Shown one piece after another: positions 12,401 through 25,369 of a stretch of DNA of 64,000 nt. Every line of letters begins with the position of its first letter. Position 1 is the first letter of the stretch. A program made the position numbers and the translations under genes. Source of the DNA: Rallus limicola (taxonomy: Eukaryota; Chordata; Aves; Gruiformes; Rallidae); the NCBI GenBank assembly GCA_022605955.1, contig JAKCOZ010000005.1:53321762-53385761 (forward strand), given 5' to 3'. Under the pieces are notes generated by a model. That model had not been told where the DNA came from, searched no databases, and worked only from the letters and a program-made list of their open reading frames with translations.

Positions 12401-15400
12401 TTTGGAGTCTTTGTCAAGCACATTTGGTCCTGGCAGGTTGAAAAATTAGTTGGTGGTATGGAAGTACTCGTGCATTCAGTCTATTATACACTGGTAAAAA
12501 AATAGATCATGTTTTCTATTTGTAATTTTTGTCCCACTTCGAAATATGCAAACATTTGCAGAGAACTAGCTGTGATTTTTGTACCCCAAAATAGTGGCTT
12601 ATATTTATTACTGCACCACAGTTCAACATGCAGGATAATATGCTGCAATGTGAGTAATGACATTCAAATAAGAAAAACTTAATTGCATTTCTTACAAGTA
12701 AACAAAGTATATAGGACACCAGGAAAGTCATCTACATTAAGTTTGGTACTTCACAGCTCAATTCATACTAGAAAAAAAAAAATAAATTATTTGAAAACAA
12801 GTAGGGTTTTTTTGGATTATAATTGCATTGATCATATCTTCTGAAGGTGTGGGCCAGGGGACAAGCCCCAGGTATTCGAAAGAGGCAAACCACACTTCCA
12901 CATAAAGGTACTTGTTGCATGTTTCATGCCTCCACTCTTCACCCTTTGAAATGTATTCATATAACAAGATAATCAAAGGCTTCCACACTTCTGTAATTTT
13001 AAACCAGTCCCCAGTTTAAAAAACACTCTTTTCCCATGATCTATCATAGCTGGTGCCAAGTCTGTATGTGGGACCAACTGTGGATATTAGAGGATCTATT
13101 ATATAAGCATTATTAATAAATGCTAACAAAGATGCTGCAAGTGAATTTACTTATGGTCATCAAGTGCCAAATATATACAATTTATCCTGTAAACCAGAGA
13201 GACAAATACTTTTGCGTGGAGATAAATCTCCAAGCCAGGACGTGAACAAGTTACAAGTGACTGTGTGCAGCATCCAGACAGAGCCATGTAAGGTAACACT
13301 TGTCAGAACTGTTTAAGTTAATGGTGTTTGGGAGCAGCATCCTCTGAGATGCTCTGCTGAATCAAAATGATATTATCAATTTTGCATTCACTCTCCAGGT
13401 ACTTATTGGCTTACTCATAATCTGTTCTTCTCCCAAGCATCGACTGCCCCATTTCCCTGCAGGAATTAGGTTAGTGGTTATTGTGTAAAGCAGCACACTC
13501 AGCTCTCAGTCATATTTACCATTTCTTAGGAGATTACCAAGTGACAAAGGAATACATAAGCAAGAGAGGAATTTATCACTGCTCCACGTATCTGCCAAGA
13601 GAGCCCAACAGCAGCTCTTAATTTCTGCACACGACTTGTGCGATGTGGTTAAAATGAAGCTATTGATTAAGAAGGCACTATCAGCAGACTTCACCGTGCA
13701 GCTCCCTCATCTATTCAACAGAGGATAAAGTAAGGCAAGTTCTCAGCAACACCGAACTTCTTCAATTTTAAAGTTTTCCAATGCTGAGATTAAACTCTCT
13801 GGATCATGTATTTGTAGCAAACAAACCTCATCCAACTCAATGTGTTGCAACTGCAGACTGCGCTGGTGCACACGGAGTTAGGCATGCTTCAGGTGTGGCC
13901 AAGTTGGACTCACTTTTGTGGAGAGTTTACACAATTCTAGGCAAAGTGCTTTCAGCAGGGAAAGCACAATTACACCAATTAATAGAGCCCACTAGTGCTG
14001 ATGGACCGCATATAGATCTACAGAATGGGAAAAGAAAGATTCGCCTACAATTGAAGGAATGATCAAAGTAGAGCAATTATAAAAACAAAGCATTCAGGCA
14101 CACACAGCAAGTTTATATATAAATTCACACACACCCACACAATATACATAGAAAGAGAAATTGTCTTTTTTGCTTTCCCCTGCTTCCTTTTCCATACAAA
14201 TACCCCATTTCAGTTCTACAGCCTTTTATGACAAAATATTTACTGGCAATGTAAAAACTCCCATGCTTCATGAGGTGATTTTATCTAAGTGTGGCTGCAT
14301 TGTTCTTACAAAGCTCTACCTGTGTTTCTAAGGAAATGTGGAATACACATATCTACACTTAAGTTAGTTTTATAATCAGACTTTAAAAACACAGTTTCAT
14401 CTCATTTCAAACACCTACAGTGGGTTGGATGAATTATGCCTTGAAAGTGCCTACTTTTTCCAAAAGAGTTTAAGAGTAACCTAAAGGAGGTTAGGAAAGA
14501 CAGTAATTTTTTTTATACCATACATGTCTTAAGTTAAGAAAGTTGAATTATAGATGAGGGACCCACTTCTAAAACATCCTAGATCACATACTAAGGTTAA
14601 CACTCATTTATGAAAAAAAAATGTGGGTTTTTAAGATGACAGAGTATGCAAGATTATGTCATTGTCATCCCCATGACACTGCTTTTACAAGGAAAGCATG
14701 TTGCATGGTAGCTGTTAAAATAGAAGTCCCACAGCACACTCAAAACCTACAGCCTGAGGTCAAAGAAAAAAAAAATCACATAACTTTAATTAAAATGATT
14801 CCTCTTGTTGCTGAATTATTAACGTACTTTGAGCTCTTCAGGGATAGACTCACTACCTACCTCTACCTAACACCATCCTTATATGATATCCATATGTTAA
14901 GCACCCGATCCCTGAATTAGCCTACAAAACCCCCGCAGGATGGTAGAGAAGCACTAATAAGATTTTTTTTCAGGTCACAGAGGAAAATGAAGGTTAGGTT
15001 TTGTGCTGACAGTAGAAATGATAATCTATAATTATTATCATAATATGTCAGAAACACTTTTTTATTTTATTTTTTTACTTGTTCATTTTATTACCATTCA
15101 GAAAAAGAGGTCTCTCATTAAGGGCATCTTAGAAACAGCTATGTGGGTTTCATCACATGGCTTAATGAGTTCTCTGAATCCCTAGGAAAATAATCAGGTT
15201 GAACAAAATTCCACGTTGCTGTGGTAAAGTTTCTTCTAAATGGGGACAAAAAATGAGGGATAAAATGGCAGTCCAAAATAATTTCCTGGTTAATTCAAGA
15301 AGGACCTACTGACTAAAGATGCCTTGAAATTCCCCTCCTCCATGGTCCAAGCAGACAATTCTGTTCCTCTCTTCCCCACCCCTTAATTTTTTTCAGACCA

Positions 15401-15518
15401 AAAGGAACTAACAAAATAGAAGCTCCAGATATTTCAATCTGACTATATCAGTCCTTTCACTTAGAGAAATTTTCCAAGAACTGAAATTAAAAAGTGTACT
15501 GTCCTTTCCACAAAAATA

Positions 15519-15715
15519 GAGTCATAGAATGGGCTGGGCTGGAAGGGTCCCCAAGGATCATAGAGTTCCAATCCCCCTGTCACAGGCAGGGCCACCAACC
15601 TCCAGGCTTGAATCTAGAAAAGGCTGCCCAGGGCCTCATCCAACCTGGCCTTGAACACCTCCACGCATGGGGCAACCACCACCTCCCTGGTCAGCTATCT
15701 GGGCAGATACTTCCA
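15519..15715 (-). mobile_element. CR1 LINE 3' end fragment
   Basis: Reversed CR1 sequence starts at AGTCATAGAATGG and contains GGGCTGGAAGGGTCCCCAAGG, the short spacer of CCCCTGTCACAGGCAGGG, and then the CCAACCTGGCCTTGAACAC block, all typical of the 3' part of an avian CR1. The wording differs from the copies at 2491 and 39800, so it belongs to a different subfamily. Likeness fades after about 15700, and the inner boundary is approximate. Confidence 0.85.
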
Positions 15716-17246
15716 CTGCAAACAAGCCCCTTGCACAGAATGTCCATTCCTGTTTTACCAGGTTTTAACATGAACCCAGGTGACTACTGACACCCAGAAT
15801 CAGTGCCCTTCTCCCTCCATCTGGATGAGGAAAACCACACTCATTAGCCATTTTCCCCCTTTTGGTTTTGCTCACACAGCTTTCTCAAGGCAGTCTGGAG
15901 AACCTTTGCAGAGCTGAAATCTCCAAGATCCATGGAAAGCACGCAGAAATGAGTTCTGCTGATGCAACTGCTGAAGAGGAGAGCTGAATCCTCCACCTCA
16001 GAGAATTTAGTGCACCTATTTGCTACTTGTTATAGATCCTTAATCCTTAGAGATTTGTCAAGAGGGACACCTTGCTTTTTGAAACAAGTTTGCTGCACTC
16101 TGATTCGGAAAGGGTGGGAGTCTGTCCTTTTTGAGGGAAAAGCGTGCATCAAATTTTCCAGTGAAAAATGGGCAAGATGAAAGCAGAAGCAAACACAATG
16201 ACTGCTATGAAATGGGCCCAAAGTGCTTTCTGAGTATATTTTTAAATGTCTTCGCTATTCTGTACTTAAGAACTATGACAACATAATTCTGCAAAAAAGC
16301 TTATTTATCCTGCATAAAGAACACAGAGCACTAACGTCCCAAAGGGAAGAAAACACTTACGCCTGTTGCTGTGACAAATGTTTCAGGCAACAGCAGAAGA
16401 TCTCTTCTCTAGTACCACAAAGGGAACAAACCTCATGGCCAGCCTAGTCCATTTATATACTTGGGGTTGGAAAAGAGGAAGAAAAATTCCTGACCATAAT
16501 TAATTTCACCCTTTTCTAGTTTCGCCATGATCCATGCTTATAAATATTTTCATTAACTATCCCATACAACACTCAGCTTTGTACTTAGCCTAATTAGATT
16601 ATGGAAATGGTTTTAAATCAGGAAGGCTTAATTAGCAGCAATTATTTCACATGCCATTTCCAGTATGTTATGGGATGGCACGGATAATTTCATAATGAAA
16701 CAACGAAAAAGAGATTTTTCTTACAATTTGGTGTTCTACTGTGGTACACAACACAGGCTTCATTCTCTGCCTTTGTAAATAGATGCTACTAACAGCCACA
16801 AAAATAACTGAGTTGATAAGTGCTCACTTTCACATCTCAGCTTCCTAAGTACAGCTTGACTCAAGCCAGTCTGGCTTTCATTTAAAAAAGAAAAAAAGAG
16901 ATGTGGGCTGAAACTTCACCCTGTTATAATGAGAAGATGCCACGTAAATCAGCCTCTAAGATACCATGGTCTATGCTCTACCTTGTCACGAAAGTAAGCT
17001 GAAATTAGTATCAGCAAGACATATTGTTCCACATTTGAGCCTATGGATCCTCCTGTAGGTCTCTCTTAGTTGTCAAAACAACAGAGATAACATTTTGGTT
17101 GCATGGAAATATGCAGAAAACCTATGTCAGGATTTTACCCTGGGACAACATAAAGGGACTTACTCCAATTATAGCTGCACATAACTACCTAGCTGAATGT
17201 GAGGTCAACAGTTGTGACACACCAGTGAGTTTGGTGGGAAAAAATA

Positions 17247-17286
17247 GGGGGAAAAATAATTATCATGGGGAAAAAATAATTATCAT
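17247..17286. repeat. 20-bp tandem duplication
   Basis: GGGGGAAAAATAATTATCAT (17247-17266) is followed directly by GGGGAAAAAATAATTATCAT (17267-17286), which differs at one position. It lies about 40 bp outside the older LTR. Confidence 0.92.
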
Positions 17287-17324
17287 ATTCATGGAAAATA
17301 TTTCAAGAAAAACAGCTCTGGAGG

Positions 17325-17878
17325 GTTGACCTTGGCTTAACACCAGGTGCCCACCCAGCTTCTCTATCACTCCCCTCCTCAGCAGGACAGGGAGAGGAGA
17401 AAACATGATGGAAAAAGCCCTCAGGGGTTAAGATAAAGGCAGTTTAACAAAACAAAAGGATATACGCAGAAGCAAAGAAAAAACAACAGATTTATTCTCT
17501 ACCAAGAGGACATGTCTGACCCCTTACCATGAAGCAGAGCTTCAGTATGTATAAGGGTCGCTCCAGAAGACAAACTTCATAAATAACAAATGTCCTGCCT
17601 TAGTCCTCTTTTCCTTTAGCTTTTATTGCTGAAGAGATGCCATATGGTATGGAAAATCCCTTTGGGATGTTTGGGTCAGCTATTCTGGCTGTGTCCCCTC
17701 CCAAGATCTTGCCCAAGATCTTGATTGGGGGAATGCTGGAGAGACAGTCCTGATGGTGTGCTCAGCACAGCCAGAACACCTGTGTTCTATCAACTCCTTG
17801 CTGGCTACCAAGACACAGCACAGCACCATGAGGGCTGCTGTGGGGAAAATTAACTCCATTGCAGCCTGACCCAATACA
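17325..17878 (-). mobile_element. Avian endogenous retrovirus LTR, older copy (solo)
   Basis: This LTR of about 554 bp belongs to the same family as the one at 18680 and has the same orientation. Shared marks on the plus strand are GGTTAAGATAAAGGCAGTTTAA, CCATATGGTATGGAAAATCCC, TTTGGGTCAGCTATTCTGGC, TGTGTCCCCTCCCA and GAAAATTAACTCCATTGCAGCC. Both ends are decayed (the terminal TG and CA are not exact) and no target duplication is evident, so it is the older insertion. The sense strand is the minus strand, the same as KCNH5. I see no gag, pol or env sequence next to it. Confidence 0.75.
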
Positions 17879-18679
17879 ATAGCATGTGAGGACTGAGTCC
17901 CTCAGGATAACAAAGGCATAATTGTCAAAATATCTTAATCAGTATAGCAGATACCCAAATTACCTAAACAGAATTTAGTAAAGTCCATTGTTTTATACTG
18001 GCTTCTAAAATGAAGTAATAGGATCAAAAAGGATTTGTCCTCATTTTGTGACACCCTTCCAAACAAATCTTCTGCCTATGATATTAACTTTCTTGGTATT
18101 TTCTGTCAGGTGTCTTGAATGTGAAGGGATCAAGAAACACTGGAAGAGAGTATCAGAAATATGACGCTGATTGCAAAATTTTATTTGGGGCAAGAAATGG
18201 AACGAAGGTAATACTATGTCTCATAAATGTATAATCAATGTGTCTTTACCAAAATAAGGATATTTAGTTTAGAGTAAGACAGGGACTTACAATATTATTT
18301 CCGGAGTGAGCAGTGCATTCCCCAGCTGAAGCAGAGTTTCACCTCCTACTCTAAACTTCCTTCCTTTCATCAGACTCATTTGTTTTGGCCTGATACTTTC
18401 CAACATCAAGGTGAATGTTTTTAGGAAATTTGAGGGGAAATTAGTTTAGCTGCTTCTCATTTGTTATAGGTCTACAAGAAAAATATGGTCATCTTCATTC
18501 ATTTTTGGAAGTGTAACAACAGTATTAGGCAGAAGCCTCAAACCCAGAGCAGTTATTGATCACATTAGGATAAACAAATACACAAACTTTAAAAATATCC
18601 TTTCAATATAAAAAGCACTCAAACAATAACATTTTTGTTCATCTACAGTACATTTCATTTATTGTGCTTCTTTCCAAAG

Positions 18680-19223
18680 TGTTGTGGTTCAACCCAGCCG
18701 GCAGCTTAAACACCTGCACAGGGGCTCACTCGCTCCCCCTTCTCAGTGGGATGGGGGAGGAATCGGAAAAAAAAGTAACACTTGTGGGTTGAGATAAAGA
18801 CAGTTTAATATGACAGAAAAGGCTGATGATGATGATCATAATCATAATAGAAGAATATATAAAACAAGTGAGGAACAGCACAATTGCTCACCACCTACTG
18901 ACAGCCAGCTAGTTTCCAAGATGTGGTCCAGCCCTGGCCAGATTCTCCCCCATTATACACTGAGCATGACATCATATGGTATGGAATATCCCTCTGGCCA
19001 TTTTGGATCAGCTGTCCTGCCTGTGTCCCCTCCCAGCTACTTATGCCTCCTCGTTGGTGGGGCAGAATGAGAAACTCAAAAGTCCCTGACTTGGTGTAAG
19101 CATCACCTTGACACAACAGAAGTATCATGTGTTATCAACATTATTCTGATCCTAAATCCAGACCGCCACACTCTGCCAGCTGCTGGGAAGAAAATTAACT
19201 GTATGCCAGTCAAAACCAGGACA
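18680..19223 (-). mobile_element. Avian endogenous retrovirus solo LTR
   Basis: This 544-bp element reads TGTCCTGGTTTTGACTGG at its start and ends in GGTTGAACCACAACA on the minus strand, so it has the TG...CA termini of an LTR. Its family is common in bird genomes. The flanks are CAAAG (18675-18679) and TAAAG (19224-19228), a probable 5-bp target duplication with one later change. Being flanked on both sides makes it a solo LTR rather than one end of a provirus. Within it are the minus-strand CRE-like TGATGTCA (18967-18974), a weak TATA-like stretch near 18956, and the block TTAAACTGTCTTTATCTC near 18795. A short GAT/ATA repeat (18826-18850) interrupts the consensus. Confidence 0.88.
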
Positions 19224-19317
19224 TAAAGGCCATTCCTAAATTTCTGAGATAGAAACAGGTTGCAGGAAAAGAAACCAAGGAAATCTTGTGCAGAAAGCTA
19301 AAACCAATCATCAAAAT

Positions 19318-19345
19318 AAAAAAAAAAAAAAAAAAGAGAGAGAGA
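19318..19345. repeat. Poly-A tract followed by GA repeat
   Basis: About 18 A (19318-19335) continue into five GA units. This simple repeat lies about 95 bp beyond the solo LTR and outside its boundary. Confidence 0.93.
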
Positions 19346-21772
19346 ATTTTAAACTGTTTTCTTGTTCTTCATGGAAGAAAAGGTGTCTAATATCCATCTA
19401 CTATTAAGGTTTAGTACTCCACGACCTTGAAGGTCAGGGAACTCTGACTAATGTCTTGATGGTTTATCTTAATCATGCCTGTTCAGTAGTTTTTATCTCA
19501 CATTTCCTTTCTATAATTAGTATTTCTGGGTTGTTTTGATGGTTAAGAAGGGAGCAAGGAGCAGATCCTAAACTGGTTTAAACTGTTCCATGTTGACTGC
19601 AATGGGAAAGATTTTAATTTAAAAAAGGAAATGTGATGTATAAGCCAAGAACCCTCTGAAAGTGAATGGGAAATAAACTTCTAAAAGCTGTATCAGTGTC
19701 TTGAATATATTGCCTAATACCCCAATCAACTCACATTTCCAGTATCAGTGATGGGACTTCTAAATTTTTTCTAGATTTACAGGATACCTGTTGTGGCTTT
19801 GTCATGCCAGTCCTGTATGTCTTGCCATTCTGCTGCGTAAGATTGACTCTGCTTTAAACATGCTAATATATTGGTTTAAAAGATCAAGCTATATTGGAAC
19901 ATTGCATTTATGCCTACATATGCTCAACACATTCTTATGAGAAGCAAGAGACAGACAGTAATTTCAGCACAAATCCAGACTGTTCCCATGTCACTGCCTG
20001 TGTTAATCCTGGAACCATAGAATGTACTGCTCTTCGTAGTAAGAATTGCCTCATCCTATCTGGTAGCAAAATGATATATACGTATTATTATTTCTTTAAA
20101 ATTAGGATGAACTAAAAGTTTCATCTGATTTCTTCCCACAAATGCTGTGGCTCAGACCCACATGAACACATGGGTGCTTAGATCGGTCAGGGAAATGGAC
20201 TGTATTCCCCATTTAACTTGGATTTCACCTGAGCTTTTAAACTGCAGGTTAGTAAAGACTAAATGTGTCCTGCACTCTTTTAATTTAACCTGAGGTTTGA
20301 ACCAGTTATGTGGAGTCAACTACAGAAATTCAGACTAATTCAGTTCAGTCAGACTCTTTTTTTTTCCCCGGAACATTTCCATTTGGTTTTGTAGGTACAT
20401 TTGGCTCCCTGTAACTTGGAATGTGGTTTTGTAGGTACTACACAAAAACTTGTGGAGTTCCTGCCCCAAACCATTTAGCATCTAAACCAATAAATCAGGG
20501 ATAGGTTTGGAGAGGAAAAAAGAACCACAAAATGTATCAAATGCCAGCGTTTACAATTCTACCAAATGTCAGATCTAGAGATGAAACTAAAGGTTTCACC
20601 TTCCTAGACAAGAGCCTTAACCTTTAGACGTCTCTACCCAAAAGCTCTTATTAAAAGAGACCACAACTGCCTCCTTCTCATCCTGTACACATGAAAACAC
20701 ATTAGTTATCAGCCTCCATGTGTTGCCTTTATACATGAACACACTTTGTTGCTACAATTACAACCTGAAAGACAATAAACTGTGAGAAACTCTGAATCAT
20801 TCTGACATCCTTATTGTAATAACATAAAAACCATTAAAAACGTCATGCCTCTGCAGAGATGTCTGTGTCATATAGACACAACAACACGCCTTTACCCACA
20901 GTATAAATTTAGTTAGAAGTATTTGTGCAGCACACAAAGGAAGAAAGGAATAAATATCTGGTGCAGAGATAAAGAACACAGGACTCTGTTTGCTCCCTTT
21001 GAATTTATAATCACAAAGTGATGTATTTCAGCAAACGTCCTCTTTGTTGCTTTCTCAGATGGCTGAAAATGGATTATAAGGTGAGGATGCATAACTTCTC
21101 TATGGTCCATTATTTCTTATTATCATCCAGATGGAGCATGGCTATTAGAGCACCACTAAAACCTCTAATGAACTGCAATGTTTTAGATTACTAATTCTTC
21201 AACAGCATGTTTGTATATCAATAATAGACTGTAAAAACAACAAAAACAATCTGACTAATTAGGCTAGATCAAATCTGCTCAGCTTGGCTTCCTGTCCCTC
21301 CTATTCTGTGTGCTTGTGTGGGTGTTCAGTACTGATGCAGTTTCCATTAAACTCCTTCCAAACCCTCTAATCACCCCTTACAATACTGCAAACACTTTAA
21401 GTCTTTAATGGCTCCTCTTTCTTATAAAAGAAGCATTTAAACAAAAAACACACCCATGTTTAAATCATATGAATAATTTGCTTGCTGTTCTGTCTGTAAT
21501 GAAGTTTAAAGCTCACTCTTTCTTAAGAGAGCTAGAGAGTATTTTATTTGGGAGATCCCCAATATTTATCATTGTCCTCCTTTTAGCAGAGCACTTCAAG
21601 ATTTAATTCATTAATACTCTTTGATTTTCCTCTGTGTGTTTGGGTGGTTGGGTTTTTTTAACAAGTTCCATAGAAACTTGATTTAAGCTTGGACTTTCCT
21701 GGATTGCTCCTTTAGCACAGGTAGGATACATAATACGCCTCAAGTGCTGTGGCCTGCTCTGAAACTTGGAAA

Positions 21773-21813
21773 ATTTATTCATTTATTCATTTATTCATTT
21801 TTTTATTTATTTA
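21773..21813. repeat. ATTTATTC tandem repeat, three copies plus T/A-rich tail
   Basis: ATTTATTC occurs three times in a row (21773-21796), followed by a T-rich and ATTT-like stretch. A simple repeat without further signal. Confidence 0.92.
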
Positions 21814-24800
21814 AAAAATACCCAAGCCAGGCTGTGGAATCTATGAAGTCACTAGCTTTCTAAAACTGTAATCCTGCTCCAAAGCCCATCAGCACAACAC
21901 AAAAAAATGTGCATTTGTTATGATCCCTGAAAAATATTACGAAGTTCTGCTAATGAAGATCTATTATTTTGAAATGAAGACTAATGCTTCAGATAAGTGT
22001 CTCTAATTCTACCATTTAAAATCTCATTCAACAGGCTCAACTTCCCAGAAGATGTAGTAGAGCAATATTGAGATGGGTGCAACCATGGGCACCTTTCTGG
22101 CCCTGCCCGAGGAATAGAAAAGGGGACAAGAAGAAGGTCAGTGGCACCAACCACATCACCTCCCACAAGGTCCCATGAGACACCAGGAGGACCAGCTTTC
22201 AGCCCCTGCTGCAACTGAAACCTACTTGGTATGGCTCAACAACACACCAACACTCACAAGTACACACAGAGTCTTGCACGCCACCAAACAGACCTCTTTG
22301 CGAAAATGACTTTGCGTGTGGGGAAAGGGAAGGTTGGCCAAGGACCTCCAAGGGCTGTTACCATGCCACAGGCGTTGTAGGCATCTTACACACTTGTTTT
22401 CCCCTTCTCTCCACCTTCACTTCATTTATCTGCAGACAACGAGATTTGATTACAAGCTCCTTCTTGCATGACCAACCTTCACCCACATTTAATCATCTCA
22501 GAGTAACATCCCCCAGCCCTTTCAATATTTCTGATACAGCACTGATGTCAAGAGCTTTTTTCTGAATTTATTTCTTACCTCATTGACTTGCCTTTTGTTT
22601 TGTTTTTTTCTTTTTTCTTTCAAGTGCTAGAAAGATTGTGTTTGATTAAGTAGAAAGTTACATTTCCTTTAGGTAAGGTGGACTATCAATTTGGGCAGGA
22701 AATGTCTGCCTTAATGAGGCACAGGAGTAACCTTCTTTATGCCTCCATTTCCTATTAAAAAAAAATGGAGTGGAAGCATCCATCAGAATTCCTCCTTTAA
22801 AAAAGTTCTAGTCAAGGAGGGAGAAGAACAAATTAAGCTAGTCCTTTCACCATATAAAGCTATGACAGTTTGTTCCCACAGATCACCAAAGAGGTGATCA
22901 TTCAAACAGATCATGTAAAAAAATGCTTTCGATACATGGGAGCTCGCTGAAATGGAGGGAGGGGGTTTACATTATACCTACAGGAATTTTAGGCGTGAGT
23001 CCTAGCGACCTTCAAACCAGACTTACCCTCCTAAACCTTAAATGTCAGAAATGTTCCTTTCATTATGGCTTGTGGCCAGAAAAACACTTAAAGGTAGGCT
23101 GGCATTAAGCAACAATGAGGTCAGTGGGACTATTCGAGTGCTTGAACACAATGCGTGTTCAAGGTCCCAGTTCAGGAAGGATCAAAGTCCTGATTAAATG
23201 AGATCCATTGCACCTTGCTCTGCCTTCATTGCCTTCAATATAACACTATTTTATCACATATGAGGCAACGAAGATGTGACTGAAAGGATGCAACACCCCA
23301 TCTGAAGGCAGCCAGTGTTTGTATGACAACTGATGGTGGTTTCAGGCAGTCCAACCTTGCCAATACACAGTGAGAATTAGTTTTTCCCTTGCTGCTGCCA
23401 TTACTGTTGGCATATGCACACACAAACACAAACTTTGAAGGGACAATATACTACTGCTATTTCCAGCATTCAAACTTCAGGAAAAATCCAATTTAAGGGG
23501 CTTTTACCTCAAAACTGACTATTTTCTGTTGAGGAAAAACTGACACAGAACTCATTGTGATGTCATTTCTCTAAAGCTGGGCTTTTTTCCCACAGAAGAA
23601 CCCAGCCTCCAAGCTATCTCTAATTGTCACATCACCGTGTAGAAATCAGTGGCAGATATTTATAACCCCTCTTCCATCAACTTCATCCTATTTCAATTCT
23701 GATTATACTCCGTAATAGAGCTTTGAAATATGCTTTAATCTTCATGACATACTTTAGAAAAAATTATATATTATGCTCTATTAAAAAATCCTTCATGTTG
23801 TTATGCAACAAAAAATGCAGACAAAATAAGAAAAAAACTATTAATACTTCAATTTTTAACGAATTTCCTTTTCTATCTGCTGGCTTGCTTTCTTTCACCT
23901 AGTTACTTAAATTCCCCTGAGAAAAGAGAGAAATTGTTGAAAGTGAGAAATATTATCTCAAAATCTCTCTTGCCTTTTTTTTTTTTTTAATAATCTTTAA
24001 GGAAAATTCTACCTTCATCCTTCTGCTATTCTTCTGGGGGTAATTCCAAAAGATGGGGCATTTTTTTAAAATACACTTTTAAATGGATAAAGACAGGAAA
24101 AAAAGAGGGAGAAAGTAAAATTTCCAAGATAAATTAAATATTTTCTCTTTATTTAGCAGAAGACTTTTTTTTTCTAAATGAAAAAGCCGTAACGAAAACA
24201 CTGAGGCAAGAACATCTACTTGAGAAATATATCTCAGTAAAAAAACCTTTTAAAGCCAAAAAAAGTCAAACTATGCTACTGAAATTAATTTCCCTCTGTT
24301 TCCTGCAGATTGGCTTGATTCAGACCGACCCTGAGAGCAGGTTCTTCTACCATAGATAATTGAATCAAGATTTGTTAGCTCCAAACAATGCCTTACAAAT
24401 ACATTAGAGAATATGAATGCTACCATGCAGACCTTGTAGTTGAGGAAAAAATCCCACTATAGCTTTGGTTTAGTGTTAAACACCCGCATTCATCTCTCAG
24501 TGCCTCACATTATTTGGATGACAACAGCATTTCCAATTCACATGGGGGAGCTAAACTTCCCCAGCATGAGTGTACCCCAGCACGTTCATGCATGTTTTAC
24601 AGTTCAAATATGGAAGTGATATAGGATGAAAATGCAGTGCAAACATGCAGCCATTACATCATGGACCACAAATCACTACTCGGTCAACCATCTAGAGAGA
24701 GCGATTTGCCTTGCTTAATGCTTAACAGATTTTGAGCTGTATCCTATTTTCCCTGCAACATCAGAGAGATGGAGCGTTAGGGGGATCTCAAGGTATTGCC

Positions 24801-25171
24801 TGGTCCGTTTGCCACACTGAGGCAGAGCAACGATATCCAGAACAACCCTGACAGATACTTATCAATGAAGTGGAGTCTATGAAATCTGGTGGTGGACTGG
24901 TCTGAATCCACCCACAATGAAAGAGTTTTGATGAGCTGATGTCTTTCATTCCCTCCTAGCTGACCCAGTTGCCCTTTAGAAAATATGAGGACCAACATTA
25001 TTTTTCCCTTTCAAGCACACTCTTTCCATGGTAGAAGTCAATCCTCATGTTCCCCTTCAGCTTAAACCAAAGTCAGTTCCTCCAACTGTTCTCTGTAGTC
25101 CTGTCTTCTAACGGGATTTTATTGATCCCCTCTCTCTCCAGCTGCTCTACAGCTTTCTTAAAGCCCCATAC

Positions 25172-25182
25172 GGGGGGGGGGG
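25172..25182. repeat. Poly-G tract
   Basis: A run of 11 G on the plus strand, preceded by ATAC and followed by AGG. It is prone to length error in sequencing. Confidence 0.85.
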
Positions 25183-25369
25183 AGGAAATTCTCACCAGCC
25201 CTAGTCCCAGTAGCATAAATGCCTTCTTCAGCTTGCCTATGACATTGATCCTGATGCTTTCCAGAATGAGATACAGCCACCATTGTGCTATATTTGATCT
25301 GAAGTTTCCTATCACTTTTTCCCTCATTTTTCCTCCAAGATACACTCCGGCCTCACAGCAGGAGCCAGT

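Noticed and set aside
17325..19223. One complete provirus flanked by two LTRs
   Set aside because: Only about 0.8 kb lies between them, with no retroviral coding text, and the right LTR has its own probable target duplication.
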